A DNA stretch of 35,127 bases from Phoronis australis (Eukaryota > Phoronida > Phoronidae). The stretch is taken from NCBI GenBank assembly GCA_002633005.1, contig NMRA01000134.1:126001-161127 (forward strand), read 5' to 3'. A program made the position numbers and the translations under genes. Positions 1-11,075 of this stretch are shown in pieces; position 1 is the stretch's first letter; every line of letters starts with the position of its first letter. The notes under the pieces are model-generated. The model was given only the letters and a program-made list of their open reading frames with translations, had not been told where the DNA came from and did not search any database.

Positions 1-313
1 TGTTTTTCATTGATTCCTTCTACAAAAAGATTCACCACTACTTGCCTGATTCATTCCAGTTTGAAGTTTGGGATTTCAACTTGACCTGGTTACTACTACA
101 TGGGTCTTTAAGGGGTAAATACAATGATAAAATTAACAGCATGATTGGTATTCTGACCCAGGTGTAAGCTGTTCAGGACCATGTGCCTGTGTTCTAAATA
201 ATGGGTTATTTAAAAATTGCTCATTGTCTAACATTTAGGTGCTTTCACTTGAGTTTGAGTATAGCCACAGCTTTTCAAACAGGTGTGTTCACCAATATTT
301 ATGTGTGTATTCC

Positions 314-436
314 CACTCTCATCCTGTCTCTGTCCACACACAGGTAACATATTCACTCTCTCATTCTGACCCTGGCCTCCACACAAAAGTGACGTACACT
401 CTCATTCTGTGTCTATTTTCCACACTCAGGTGACAT
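314..436 (+). repeat. Tandem triplication of a 3' splice-site segment
   Basis: Three diverged copies of a 40-43-bp unit start at 314, 354 and 397. Each runs CACTCTC..., a pyrimidine-rich stretch, CCACAC, then (C)AG and GTGAC or GTAAC. The third copy contains the real acceptor (CAG 427-429). The first keeps a CAG|GT at 341-344; the second has lost its acceptor context (AAAAG). Confidence 0.75.
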
Positions 437-629
437 GTGGCCAGAAGGTAGTGAGGGGGAGGAGCCTGAATGGGTGAAGAATGAGCGGGAACAGTTCTCA
501 ACATACCGCGACAAAAACCATGACGGCAAGATGGATAAGTCTGAGGTGCGCGAGTGGATTGTACCCCCGGACTACGACCACGCCGAGGCGGAGGCCAAGC
601 ACTTAATCTATGAATCTGATGAGGATAAG
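430..629 (+). CDS. CALU-like: Calumenin-like penultimate exon
   Basis: The acceptor is CAG at 427-429 and the donor is AAG|gtagag at 629/630. The exon begins in phase 1 and ends in phase 0. It encodes an acidic linker, the EPEWV motif, one complete EF-hand loop and the [16 protein letters not shown] segment, then the first four residues of the next EF-hand. The open frame runs on to 755, but family similarity stops exactly at the donor. Confidence 0.93.
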
Positions 630-1754
630 GTAGAGATTAGTTGGGATTTTTTCCATCTTATCATGCACCACGTGATGAAAATGAAGGGGATATTAGTTTC
701 CCAGATTTTCAGTGATAACAGAAAACTTGTGTTAATATCATGCCACGTCTCTTAGATTGTGACATTTTTTTGTTAAGATTTACAAAATTAATAATTTCAA
801 TCATGGTAGACACCGGAATTTTCATAAATTTGGTCACTTTTTGCTTGCAGACAACATGTTTAGTTGTTGTATTTAAATGACAAAAGTACTAAGGTTATTA
901 ATTTTTAGATGGGAGAAAAGTAATTTACTAAAACAGATTTATCAGAGTGGATATGTAGTGATACGACATTCAGATTCTCGAACAGTAAGTTCAACCTTTT
1001 TTGCCATGTGGACATGTAATCACAATACATTGAAGTGTAGCGCGATCTGTCTCGTCTTAACTCTGCTTTGTGTTAGTGCTGCCATCCATTGGTGCTCTAT
1101 CTTACAGCCAGGGCTGACTAAACGCTATGAGCTGTGCTGTGTGCTTCAATGGAAATTTTCTTCAGGTCTTAGTTACCGGAACATGCGAGTTAAAATGCTC
1201 ACTGACCTGTGAACTATGTTCATAGTTAACGGTGTAAATGTATTACACATGGTTGCAATGAGTGATTGTAAGAGATTGTGTGTTGTCAACTGATGCAATA
1301 AATATATTTCGTTGGCTTCCAAAGGCAATCTACCAAGCTCTTAACTCACCTCACATTGCATGTTGTGAGGATTACATTTTCAACCTATAAGAAATTGAAA
1401 AAGTGGCATGGGCGAATACTTACGGTTACCCAGATGTGAGTTACGGGCTGAGCTCATTTGCATTTTAGGTGTGTAGCTCTTCATCTGCACTGGCCCTTAA
1501 TGCTGTCTTGCACTTGGGTGGCACTCGACAGTGCCTTCTCATGGTGCTCTGTCAATACTGCCATCTCTTGGTGCAGGCCTGTATGTTCCAGCTACGTTCA
1601 TTTTTTTTCTTCACAGGCTTTACTTTAATTTAAATATTTTACTTTACAGGATGGTAGTCTGAGTAAGGAGGAGATTCTCAAGAAACATGAGCTGTTTGTG
1701 GGTAGCCAGGCCACAGACTACGGTGAAGCTCTGATGAAACATGAGGAGCTATAA
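430..1754 (+). CDS. CALU-like: Calumenin/reticulocalbin-like ER calcium-binding protein, C-terminal two exons
   Basis: This is the 3' end of a gene of the CREC family (calumenin, reticulocalbin), multi-EF-hand proteins of the ER and secretory pathway that bind calcium at low affinity and act with chaperones. Two exons, 430-629 and 1650-1754, join in phase 0 to give the last 100 residues. They contain the family signature [12 protein letters not shown], two 12-residue EF-hand loops ([12 protein letters not shown] and [12 protein letters not shown], the second split by the intron) and the conserved [14 protein letters not shown] block. The protein ends in KHEEL, a variant of the HDEL/HDEF ER-retrieval tail. 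The entering intron is phase 1 (G|GT, glycine), as expected before the DM of this family. Upstream exons lie outside the window. Calumenin is favoured over reticulocalbin by overall similarity, but the split between the two is not certain. Confidence 0.93.
630..1649 (+). other. Last intron of calumenin-like gene
   Basis: This is a 1.0-kb AT-rich intron with good GT and AG ends. I see no second gene in it. It holds an AATAAA at about 1297-1302, which would matter only if the intron were retained. Confidence 0.85.
1650..1754 (+). CDS. CALU-like: Calumenin-like terminal coding exon
   Basis: The acceptor is tttacag at 1643-1649. The exon continues in phase 0 with the remainder of the last EF-hand loop, then [24 protein letters not shown] and stop TAA at 1752-1754. 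The final HEEL is the ER-retrieval signal. Confidence 0.93.
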   Translation, partial: DGSLSKEEILKKHELFVGSQATDYGEALMKHEEL

Positions 1755-3339
1755 GGTTGAGAGCGCCCCCTTGCCATGAATCCAGCTTCCTGACCAAGAC
1801 ATAATTGACCTTTAATAATCTCGTTGATAGTTATTCCGTCTTGTCGCATAAATCTAAAGAGATTTGTCAACTCAACTTAAACTTGTGCCCTGGTTATATT
1901 CCTGCTGAACACAATCCAGAATAGTTTCTGAGGAGTTGAAATCCATATTTAAAAAAATTACCTGAAGTGTTTTGATTTAATGACTTTAAAAAATTTAGGC
2001 CTGTGTTTGATAGTGATAGCTGGGACATTTGTGTCTACTTAAAGGGTATGTTTTACAATTGTTTTGTGAAAATCTTATTGCAACCCGATTTATGTTCAGT
2101 TTCCAGGTATCAATTCGTGCTGGAGTTCTCAACTTAGCTGCTGTTGAGTGCACTTGACATCTGTTTGCTATCAGTGGATATTATGTTATCATTATGAGTG
2201 TGTAGATATTTACATGTAGAATTTACATAAATTACTGTTTAGTTTTAGCGCAGTGAATAGTCCTAGTTTTGCTAGGTAGTTAATACATCAATTAGGTATA
2301 GCCCATTGTTCATGCTGATTTGCAGTGCTCTGTAGAATATGTAGAAACCTCCCCTTTCTGCTCATAAATGGTCAAACACTGGGGTCAAAGGTTGTATAGG
2401 GAGGGCAATCACACTGTGACCAAGTCGCATTTCTGCCTAACAAAATGGTGACTTGTTAAATGCATGAGCAGAAGGCGGAGCTTCACCATCTAAAGTGCTG
2501 TTGGTTGTCAGTAAACTTGTGCTCTAAACAAGTCGTACATGTATGTGGAAATATATGCGTGAGATTCCTGATATACCAGTCCCACCCAAATCTATGAAAG
2601 TTGTTGTATTGTTTGGTGCTGCTGTTTAGCTCCTGTTATTTATCATATTTGGTTGTAATGAATGATATTGTTGTTCCCCTATGTAGCTCGCATGTTGGTC
2701 TGATAAAACAACTAACCAAACAAAACAAAGAGATCAACATGGGGACTTGACCTTTTCCAACAAGAAACAAGTGTAGTTAAAGGTCGTGTGCTGCTGCATT
2801 AAACAATGCTAGTAGCTTCAAAAGTCTGCTTTAATGAACTGTTGAAATTGTAAAACTGCATGTTTTGCTGTTAAAATTGTGCAAAATACTCGATGATTAG
2901 GTTGAGTAGTTGTTCATAGTTTTAACAAACCTGTTTTAGACTTATTGAATCAATTTGTTAATAAAAATACTAATTCTATTTCGTTTTCCTTTCATCGCAT
3001 GAACTGCGTAGATAAACTAGTACAAATGGTACATATAAATCTCACAAGTATATTTGCAATTCTTTAAAACCTGAAACATACCAAGAGGTCAATATTAGAT
3101 ATTTTCACATATTTAAAAAAAATAGATGAAAGCATTTTTATGAGCTTCTTGTTTCTACGTTTACAGGCCAAGGAATTGTCATTCTATCCCTTGTACCAGG
3201 AAGAGCTATAAACTGGTTATCTCTTCCTTCTTGTACTGAATGTGTCCTTAATGTTTCCAAATTGAAGAATAAGGTTACCATGGTAGCCACAGAAATAGAA
3301 TGCTGGAGCTGAATAGAAATTGGTCCAAGTTGATAACTA
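1755..3339 (+). other. 3' UTR of calumenin-like gene, then intergenic
   Basis: This AT-rich stretch has no recognisable coding sequence. Candidate polyadenylation signals are ATTAAA at 2798-2803 and AATAAA at 2960-2965. The latter is followed by a T-rich stretch and fits a UTR of about 1.2 kb. The exact end cannot be fixed without transcripts. Confidence 0.45.
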
Positions 3340-3369
3340 ATGCCAACAAGAGCAACGCAGAGCGTTGAA

Positions 3370-4423
3370 ATGCGCCCACAATTGCACCGTATACGGTATC
3401 CTTCTAGGGTTGTTTATTGGTACCATAAAGTGGCCAGTAGAGGGCATATATGTAGTATGTTGTACTTTGCAAAATGGAAAGGCATGGTCATTGTCTCCTC
3501 AATAGGCTAGGTTTCAAAATGTGAGTGATCTTCATAATACAAGCACATCCTATGCATCAGTTGCTTAAAGCACCACAGAAACATAGAATTAAAAACAAAT
3601 TTACCAACATACGAGATTAGCACAGCATTAGAATGCCAGAAACAAATTTCTACTTGGAACTTTTCCTTCATAGTCACGAAGTAACACAAAGTATACACCT
3701 GAAGACCTATGAAAATACAGAGGTCAATGTAAAATACTAAAATTGCCACTAGAGGCAAATACTAAAATTGCCACTAGAGGCATACCGGTAATCAGAATCA
3801 TCCTAAAGTCGTCATCATCCGTTGTCAACATCACATAAATACACTTGCTAAATTTAGTAAAGATCCTGCAAACGGTTTGGGAGATACAGCCATGGGCGCA
3901 AAAAAACAAAACTGCCACTAGGAGGCGCCACAGTAGTCCAAATCGTCTGAAAATCATTGTCAGCTGTCTTCCTTATAGTAAGCACATACACGCCAATTTT
4001 CACAATCATCCTTTGAGCGGTTTGGTTGATAGAGGGGTGGACGCAAAAATACAGACTCGAAAACAGTAAAAATGGCCACTAGGTGGCGCAAACTACGTCG
4101 AATCCATCTGAAAACAGTAGGATAGCGTCATCTCACTAATAGGTGCCTACATACCAAATTTCATGAAAATCCGTTCAATACTTTTGAAGATACAAAGGTA
4201 AGCGTAAAAAACTAAAATTGCCACTAGGGGGCACACCGGTAGTCGGATCCGTCCGAAAGTTCGCACATGCCGTCCCATTCATGAATGGAACATATGTGCC
4301 AAATTTCATGAACATATGTCAAAGGGTTTTGGAGATAGAGCAGCGGACGCCGTACAGACGGACGCCACCCGTACGGACGGAGATGACGGCATAATGCGTC
4401 CACATATAAATATGTGGGCGCAT
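3370..4423. mobile_element. Non-autonomous repeat element with ~150-bp tandem modules
   Basis: The core contains repeated GCCACTAG(A/G)GGC-type words near 3747, 3769, 3913, 4074 and 4218, mostly 144-161 bp apart. Between them lies a conserved sentence, for example CCAAATTTCATGAA, then CGGTTTGGTTGATAGA-like words. The array is bounded by an inverted 11-mer, ATGCGCCCACA at 3370-3380 and its complement at 4413-4423. The right end forms a hairpin (4394-4423, arms ATGCGTCCACATA and TATGTGGGCGCAT). Short inverted ends, a tandem core and a 3' hairpin resemble Helentron-derived (HINE, 'pearl'-like) elements, but that class assignment is inference. Confidence 0.6.
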
Positions 4424-6231
4424 AAAAATTGCTCTGCTCTTTGGCAACTCGAACTCCACAAGGTCGTTTTTTTCAGATACTTTTTAAAACTGACCAAGTG
4501 TAAAAGACGAAATGGATGAGAAGTCAGTAATAATTGCATTAGGAGTAGCATAAGTGTGTTTATTTCATGTTGTATAAAATACAAAATTCAGTGTTGACTT
4601 GGGGAATGCCCTTTGAACAAAAATAATGTCGAGCTGTTGATTGCACTCAAGTGCAAGCTGATGTTGGGGTAAGGAGCATGTGGGTTACTAAAGACAGGGG
4701 ACCAAAGAAAAGTGGGGACCAAAGACGACTTTAGACAAAAAGATACCTCTTCCCAATGAGACAGATGACCAATCCTGAAACCTCTCACATACAATTTTCA
4801 GACGAAGAAGTGGAACTAAAAATCTAAACAGAAAACTTCTTCATCGTATAACAGAAAGTTGTCCGTAATATCATCAAGAACAATTTTATATAAACATTTT
4901 TTGTATGTGTAGCAATCTCTTAAGAACAATTCAAGAGTACAGGTTGCTGAATTCAACCAAAAGATGCGCGTTCTTTGATGAATAATGGCAGTCGGCCAGC
5001 TCTACATCAGGTGCTTACTTTAACAACTGCATCTTGATGGGAACCAACAAGATAATCAGATGGGCTTCTTCATTCTATTTGGCTATCTACTTACCACATG
5101 CAGTAGATCTACTCTGAATTATGAAATTAGTGTAATGATACTACTTAAAGATGATTCAGATACCTATTCCATACATATTTTCCTCGATGTAAATCATCAT
5201 AGTGGCCACAAGCTATTCGGAGACATTCCCTCATCACAAGCAAGTCATGTGCATTCACTGCCCACCGGTTATAGCCAGATGTTTGTCTCAGTTATTTTGT
5301 CTGTATTAATAGAGCACAAAGGCTTTTATTGCCTCTTCAACTTGATGTTAAATAGGCCATAGTGATAATTAGATCAAGGTCGAATTTCAAGGTGAAGCAA
5401 ATCAAGAGTGCAGCACCAACTCTTATCACAGAGACAATATTGGTGGCCTGCGAGGTAGGAAGTGGTGCCAACAGCATATTAACACATAATATAAAGGCAT
5501 GTTGAGTGTGCTGGAGAACAGGTGTTGTTTAGGAACACCAGGAAATATTCCAACTACACCATACGTATCAGTTAATACTCCAGCTATACCATGACTTCTT
5601 TCATACAAATCATTGTGTACAGCCCATGTGACATGATCTAGTTGATTTGAATATTCAATTCATTAAACAAGACAATACAAAATGAGCATATTTTCACAAC
5701 TGTGAAATTTGCAACCTATCACATTGGAGTCCTGGCTTGAGTTATACAGGGTGGTTCTCCCAAAATAAACAAATTAGAAAATTATGACATACAGAGTTAT
5801 TTCCTACAAATTTTTGCCAATAACTTTTTTCTACTTGAGTTAGGGACCCGAATCCTTGCATAAATTTGTGCAATTCTGTGGTGTGCGGACCAGACTTGTA
5901 AATATTTGCAATCTATATTTCCATCCCAGTACAATATTTATGTAACCATATTTGTACAACTCTGTAGCGAATGATGAAGCAAATGGTGCAAAAGGATTGC
6001 TGCTTATCAGATTTTACATCAGTGTGTCAATGGATATATTCCGTAGTGCAGCACGTTTTTCAATTTGGAAAGGTGCATCGGGATGAGTTTAGGCATATTT
6101 CCAGTACCTACTGCAAAAATGCTTGAATCCATAGTTTTAGGACTTGTCTCTCGATTAGACTATCCTGCCAGCTCAACTACATCATATTTACAAACATAAT
6201 TTCATGCCTCCTCGTGCTTCATTGGTCTAAA
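4424..6231. other. Intergenic, no gene seen
   Basis: This is AT-rich sequence between the tandem-module element and the 3' end of the minus-strand WAP gene. Short open frames (for example 5060-5362) have no recognisable motifs, splice context or codon bias. I see no RNA gene. Confidence 0.6.
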
Positions 6232-6237
6232 TTTAAT
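6232..6237 (-). promoter_or_regulatory. Candidate polyadenylation signal of WAP gene
   Basis: ATTAAA reads on the minus strand about 80 nt after the stop codon of the WAP gene. It is the first good hexamer downstream. Confidence 0.35.
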
Positions 6238-6315
6238 GAGCATTTCCGGAAATGCTGACTGAACAGACCGACAGCTCGAAGAATACATTTACAACAATAT
6301 TACTCAATTACTATA

Positions 6316-6485
6316 CTACAAGACATACAACAGTGCTACGAGAGCCATTATGATCATGCTCAGTGACATTCCATGGATGTTACGACCACATGCCGTGTCA
6401 TCTACATTTTTGTACACATAGTAAAAGTCAGAGTGCTTCTTCACCTGGGATACCGTCTGGCCATTGAAGACCACTTTAAATAGTC
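6316..6485 (-). CDS. WAP protein exon 4 (C-terminal tail)
   Basis: The acceptor ctctcatttcag precedes 6485. The exon encodes LFKVVFNGQTVSQV, then DFYYVYKN, a cysteine at 200 and the hydrophobic tail SLSMIIMALVALLYVL before TAG at 6318-6316. Confidence 0.8.
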
Positions 6486-9400
6486 CTGAAATGAGAGTAT
6501 ATTCAATATTCCATTACTCATGTATACCCCAGTGAAATGAAATTATCCATTCCCCTTGTATATCTCAGTTAAATGAGAGTATATTCAATATTCCATTACC
6601 CAATCACGTACACCTCAGTGAAATGAGAGTATATTCAATATTCCATTCTCCATGTATATCTCAGTGAAATGAGAGTATATTCAATATTCCATTACCCGTG
6701 TCCACCTCAGTGACCACCTCAAGAATTTTGTTGGTGGCCTCTGATGGTCTGGTGATGGGAATAAGAATACACAAGTCTCGGAACACATTTCCATAAGTCA
6801 CATACTTGTCACCCATACTATGTATTTTTAGGAAAGATAACATCAAAAATGGTTGCTTTTCCTTTGAAAGTTGGATGATGAATGGAGGCAGAATGGGTGA
6901 GATTAATCTTTTGAAAAGGATGACGTCATTGAAAAATACAGACATTACGTAGGGAGACAGCAAGTAATGTATCTTATCATTTTGTCTAAATTTGGAGATG
7001 GTAAATGCACTCCTTACTTTTCCAATGAAATGACTGCAGAAACTCACTGTAAAAGACTGAAGTAGACCGTACAAAGAGGAGACATACAAGTAATACTAAG
7101 AGACGGATGATTGTGAGTAAATTGACTTGAAAGTGGTGTGATATAACATCCTCTTGCATTACAATCAGTTTCTGTGCCCCCTATAGTTGCTTGGCACAGT
7201 TGGCTTGAAACTCGATTTTGCACACTGTAAGCTCTGCAGTGATGCTAAACAAATTGATGCACCTCAGTACCCCTTTAATCCACCCGTGACTTACCCAGAC
7301 GAATGTTGGTCTTCAGTGCCCCACTGTGGACCCTGAAGTCATGTTGAGTCTGGTTACCCTGGTTAATCACCATGGATACCTTGGTTACTTCACAGTTCTG
7401 TGCACCTGAGATTTCCGTCACTGCAAAATATTGTAACCTGTAAATTCACTTTAGACTGCGGTGTTTGTGACTCATGTATTTAATGTAACCAACAAAGGAC
7501 ATTATAAGTGAGAATTATTATTTCTTCACACACGCCATATGTTAGTCACTTCACGTGACCTATAGTTAAGTACGAAAAGATTTCAGTGCTCCGTCCAGGG
7601 TTCGAACTTAGGACATTCTGCTCACCGTGCAGACGATCTAGTCCACTGAGCAATCGGGACCACCGGTCGAATACAGAAATCTAAACAGACTAGTTAATAG
7701 AAAGCATCTTAACCAAACTTGGGTGTGCATATACATGTGGCTGGTCGATGGCTGGGGTTGTTTTTAGGCATGGAATTGGTGGTTTGCACTTTAAAACTAC
7801 AAACTTAAGAATAAACTTCTTTCATTAGCTAATTTTCAATCCTCAGTGCTGCCTTGTATCAAGTTCAATTTATGCACCTCGAAAAACTTCGCATCATTGA
7901 TAAAGTTGTGACTATTTTTCTCAGGCAAAGAACTGTTCTAATGCATTGTGCAGCTTAACAAAACTCTTACCATCGACTTGAGTAGGCATGAAGGTGAAGA
8001 ACTGTGGAAAGCTATGTTCTAAAGCCGTCGTTACAGCATTAATGAAGCCAGACTTGCTGGATTTGACAGTAGAGCAGGGTATATCAAAAGCCACAGTCAC
8101 ATTAATGGCGGCCAGTTTTTGAAGAGTCTCGACTGGACTCTGACATGAATAACCGCACCCATCTGAGCAGCACTTTAAGTTGTCCCGGCAACTACAAAAA
8201 CAACCGAGCAAAATAAGACACAGTTATTCTTCAGTTATTTTCCACAAAAATAATTGGCAAATTTTGAAAGCCTGACTACAGTGCTATAAATAATAAAAAT
8301 GAGTAAGTGTTATTTCAAGACCGATGCACTATGCAACACTAATAGAGAAGTTCACATGTGACACCCGACATTGTATGAAATGGAATGTCCAAAATAGTCA
8401 TATTGCCCAAACTGAACACAATATACATTAACAGCACAATACATACATAGATAGATAGAGAGTTTAGCCATTCATAATACAAATAACCATGCATGTACAC
8501 AAGTCGCTCTTAGTTGCTAAGCACACGTTAAAGTGACAAGAGTGGGACTTGTATTAGTCGAAGGTAAACAACAAAACCAAGGTTTTACTAAGACTATAAT
8601 ATTATGTATAACAGCCACTGATTACTTTAGAAATATCAAAACAAGGCAAGAGGACTTTCAAAAGGCTAAGGAGCCGCTTGCATGAAAGCCACCAATATAT
8701 ACACAAGTCATGTAGTTAGCAAAAAATAAACTAGGTAATTCGTTCAACAATTTATCTCACTACATGAGCGAAACACCAAACTGTGTTGAGTACCAACAAA
8801 ATGATTATATATCTATGTAAAATGTGAACATGTACAGGGGATAAATACCTAGGGACTTCAGTATAAACTACCGATGCAATAATGGGAGAAACTAAAATAA
8901 GGTACCAATTAAGAATGATGTAACCTAAGCTTTAACATAGTTAGCACAACAAATGAAAAAGACGAATAAATACGTTATGTATATTAAACTATAAGAAAAA
9001 CCACATTACAAAGACAAAAAGAACTAAAAGTACAGAATAAAAATGCCTAGGCAGGTATAACTGTATGATTGAAATTCATTGCACAGTGCAGGGAAAAAAA
9101 GAATCAGAAGTGACAGGTAAGAAACATCTCTCTAATACTTTTAAAATTTTTAAAACTTTAGCGATGCTGAGATGCACATCTTCTGCAGTTTGATATTGAG
9201 CATTTTTCTAAATAGTTTTGTAACGTTACAACCAATTTAAACAGGTATTACATTTTTAGTATTTCTTTGTTTCCACTCCATTTTATTGTTTTGTTAAATA
9301 CCTTATTATAAGTAACATAATTAGCATTGCCTTATTAACTGAATAAAAGATCACCTACTCAGTGTCATTCTTATTTGGGTAACAGTTCATTACACAAATG

Positions 9401-9513
9401 CTCCCAAGGTCAGGGTCCAGCGTGGGACAGTAACCAGCCTTACGGCTTTCAGTGGCTGACAGAGTGACAATAGTCACCAGCAGTACAAGTTGCCTGTGTA
9501 CACCATTCACCAT
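6316..9513 (-). CDS. Secreted WAP-domain protein with GPI-anchor-like C-terminus (4 exons)
   Basis: Four exons (9513-9359, 8191-7971, 7420-7295, 6485-6316) join in phases 2, 1 and 1 to a 223-residue protein. Residues 1-23 look like a signal peptide with core LVLLVTIVTL. Residues 29-68 hold the eight cysteines of a WAP four-disulfide core (29, 40, 44, 53, 59-60, 64, 68; KCCSDGCGYSC at 58-68). The C3-C4 gap is 8 residues, against the usual 5 or so. Residues 74-200 are not recognised: they carry sequons NVT (82) and NQT (148) and three further cysteines (91, 135, 200). Residues 207-223 form a hydrophobic tail ending at the stop, which fits a GPI-attachment signal, or less likely a membrane anchor. 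WAP domains often inhibit proteases or kill microbes, but the function here is unknown. Confidence 0.82.
6487..6712 (-). repeat. 46-50-bp minisatellite containing the exon 4 acceptor
   Basis: On the plus strand the word GAGAGTATATTCAATATTCC starts at 6493, 6575, 6625 and 6671, with a shortened unit near 6537. Read on the minus strand, each unit ends ACTCTCATTTCA(C/G) or TTTAAC. Only the copy touching exon 4 has the AG that makes it the splice acceptor. Confidence 0.85.
6713..7294 (-). other. Remainder of WAP gene intron 3
   Basis: Beyond the minisatellite I see no structured feature. A 142-codon minus-strand frame (7089-6661) covers part of it but runs through the minisatellite and shows no domain. 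Confidence 0.55.
7295..7420 (-). CDS. WAP protein exon 3
   Basis: The acceptor ttttgcag precedes 7420 and the donor is G|gtaagt at 7295/7294. The exon encodes residues 126-168, including ISGAQNCEVTKVSMVINQG. No domain is recognised. Confidence 0.78.
7588..7661 (-). repeat. tRNA-like sequence (SINE head or tRNA pseudogene)
   Basis: On the minus strand this shows an A-box-like TTGCTCAGTGGACTAGA, an anticodon-like stem TCTGC/GCAGA and a B box GTTCGAACCC. The acceptor stem does not pair and the anticodon loop lacks T33, so it is not a functional tRNA. It lies in WAP intron 2. Confidence 0.55.
7971..8191 (-). CDS. WAP protein exon 2 (WAP second half and linker)
   Basis: The acceptor tttttgtag precedes 8191. 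The exon encodes WAP cysteines 4-8 and the start of the unrecognised region. The donor G|gtaaga at 7971/7970 leaves phase 1. If the intron were retained, translation would add 16 residues and stop at about 7921, giving a form without the C-terminal anchor. Confidence 0.82.
8192..9358 (-). other. WAP gene intron 1
   Basis: This 1.17-kb AT-rich intron contains a short GATA run near 8447-8460. I see no gene or element. Confidence 0.7.
9359..9513 (-). CDS. WAP protein exon 1 (signal peptide, WAP first half)
   Basis: ATG lies at 9513-9511 with G at -3 and +4, a fair Kozak context. The exon encodes the signal peptide and the first three WAP cysteines. The donor GA|gtaggt at 9359/9358 leaves phase 2, which exon 2 completes as aspartate. 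Confidence 0.82.
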
Positions 9514-10630
9514 GTCGCTGTGAGTTTACTTGGCAAACCACTGAAAATACAAAATAGCCTTTACAGGGAAAAAATTTCCAAATCTAATCTGGCGAGGCCG
9601 AAAAAGCATAGTTGGTTCTGGTCTGAGGTTTTTTGACAACTGAGTTGGTGGCGCCGGTGGCGCGGTATCATTTTTTAAACCAGCTCACACAAGACCTGCA
9701 AAAATGATGAAGCATTTACTTTTGTTACTCACCACTTGGCAAATCATTGTGTTTCAGAGGTTGATTATCTATAGTTACCAGTATGTGCATTTATATATCC
9801 TTACAAAAAACACGCAAGACTGAAATTGATGTCAGTGCAGGTCTCAAAATCAGTCAACTATGTTTTTCTGCCAAATTCCCATTTCTACCACATTTGATTT
9901 AATACCACTTACCATTATAAACTTGGTATTAACTTGGTATTAACTTGGTATTAACTTGCTTCTCACTGATTTCTGGACTTGGAAGACTCTGACACTTCAT
10001 TACTGCTTGTGACGGCAGGTACTGTAAAAATTCTCAACATTGGGCAGTCTCTAAAATTTAGGACATGGAAATTTAAGCAGAATTTGAATTTTCTTGATTC
10101 TGAAGATTGGGGCAAGGTTGATTTTGATGTTCATCATATTTCGCAAATTCAATAGAGTAATAGACCACTAGTTCAAAAAACTGTCAATACAACCTTTTCA
10201 TGCATCCTCGTAGTGTGTAACATTGAGGTGAGTAATCATTCGGGATGACCAATATTGCCTATCTCTAAACTTTTATTCAAGTTCTGACCTTGAGCAAAAT
10301 AATAATTTTTTCGCCATCACACGAGAATTTTTACCGTAATCTTAATCAAGGAGCGTAGTCTCAAGCAGTAATGAACTGCCAGCTGCCTCCAAGGCCAGAA
10401 ACCACATCTTGCCTGAGTAAGGATCAAGTTGAGATTTGTACAGGAAAGTGATCAAAACCAACGTCCACACTGTGAGTTAATCCCAAAGTATAACTTGAGC
10501 AACTTTCCCCCTGAGTCAGCTGAGCGTACTCACTAAACACCCTAGACCTTGTGATATTTATGGTGTTAACAGGATGCCCGTATGTATAACTTTACAAGCA
10601 TGTACCTGGAAATTACTTACGTCTTATATA

Positions 10631-11075
10631 AGGTGCCTAAACTACCTGGTCAACGGACTCATAAACACGGGCACGGATGCATGAACACGACTCACGGACC
10701 TGCAAACACCGACCACTGACTCACAAACACGGGAACGCACTCACAAAACATGATTCACGCACCCAAATACAAGGGACACGGACTCATATTCACGAGGAAA
10801 CACGGTTAACGGACCGCCAAACATGGGTGATGACTCATTGGCTTCCTGGGTCAGCTGACATCTCCATTTTGCCCGTAAACCATGTTTGGCGGTCCGTTTA
10901 CCGTGTTTCCTCAGGAATACGAGTCCGTGTCCCGTGTATTTGGGTGCGTGGATCATGTTTTGCGAGTCCATTACCGTGTTTGTGAGTCAGTGGTCGGTGT
11001 TTGCAGGTACGTGAGTCATGTTCATGCGTCCGTGCCCGTGTTTATGAGTCTGTTGACTGTGTAGTTTAGGTACCT
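10631..11075. repeat. Foldback element with ~196-bp arms (copy A)
   Basis: The left arm (10631-10826) is closely complementary to the right arm (10880-11075), with a 53-bp spacer. Both arm ends read AGGT(G/A)CCTAAACTAC outward. Each arm consists of loosely repeated words such as GACTCATAAACACGGG and GACTCACAAACACGG. Open frames here on both strands are a consequence of the palindrome, not genes. Confidence 0.85.

Noticed and set aside
877-1212. 111-codon plus ORF
   Set aside because: It lies wholly inside the calumenin intron, with no domain and no splice support.
6661-7089. 142-codon minus-strand ORF
   Set aside because: It overlaps the exon 4 minisatellite and intron 3 of the WAP gene. 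No domain is present, and the phase-consistent exons skip it.
7588-7661. tRNA gene
   Set aside because: The acceptor stem does not pair and the anticodon loop lacks T33; only box A- and B-like parts remain.
10677-11064. ORFs on both strands in the hairpin
   Set aside because: They mirror one another because of the palindrome; low-complexity words, no domain.
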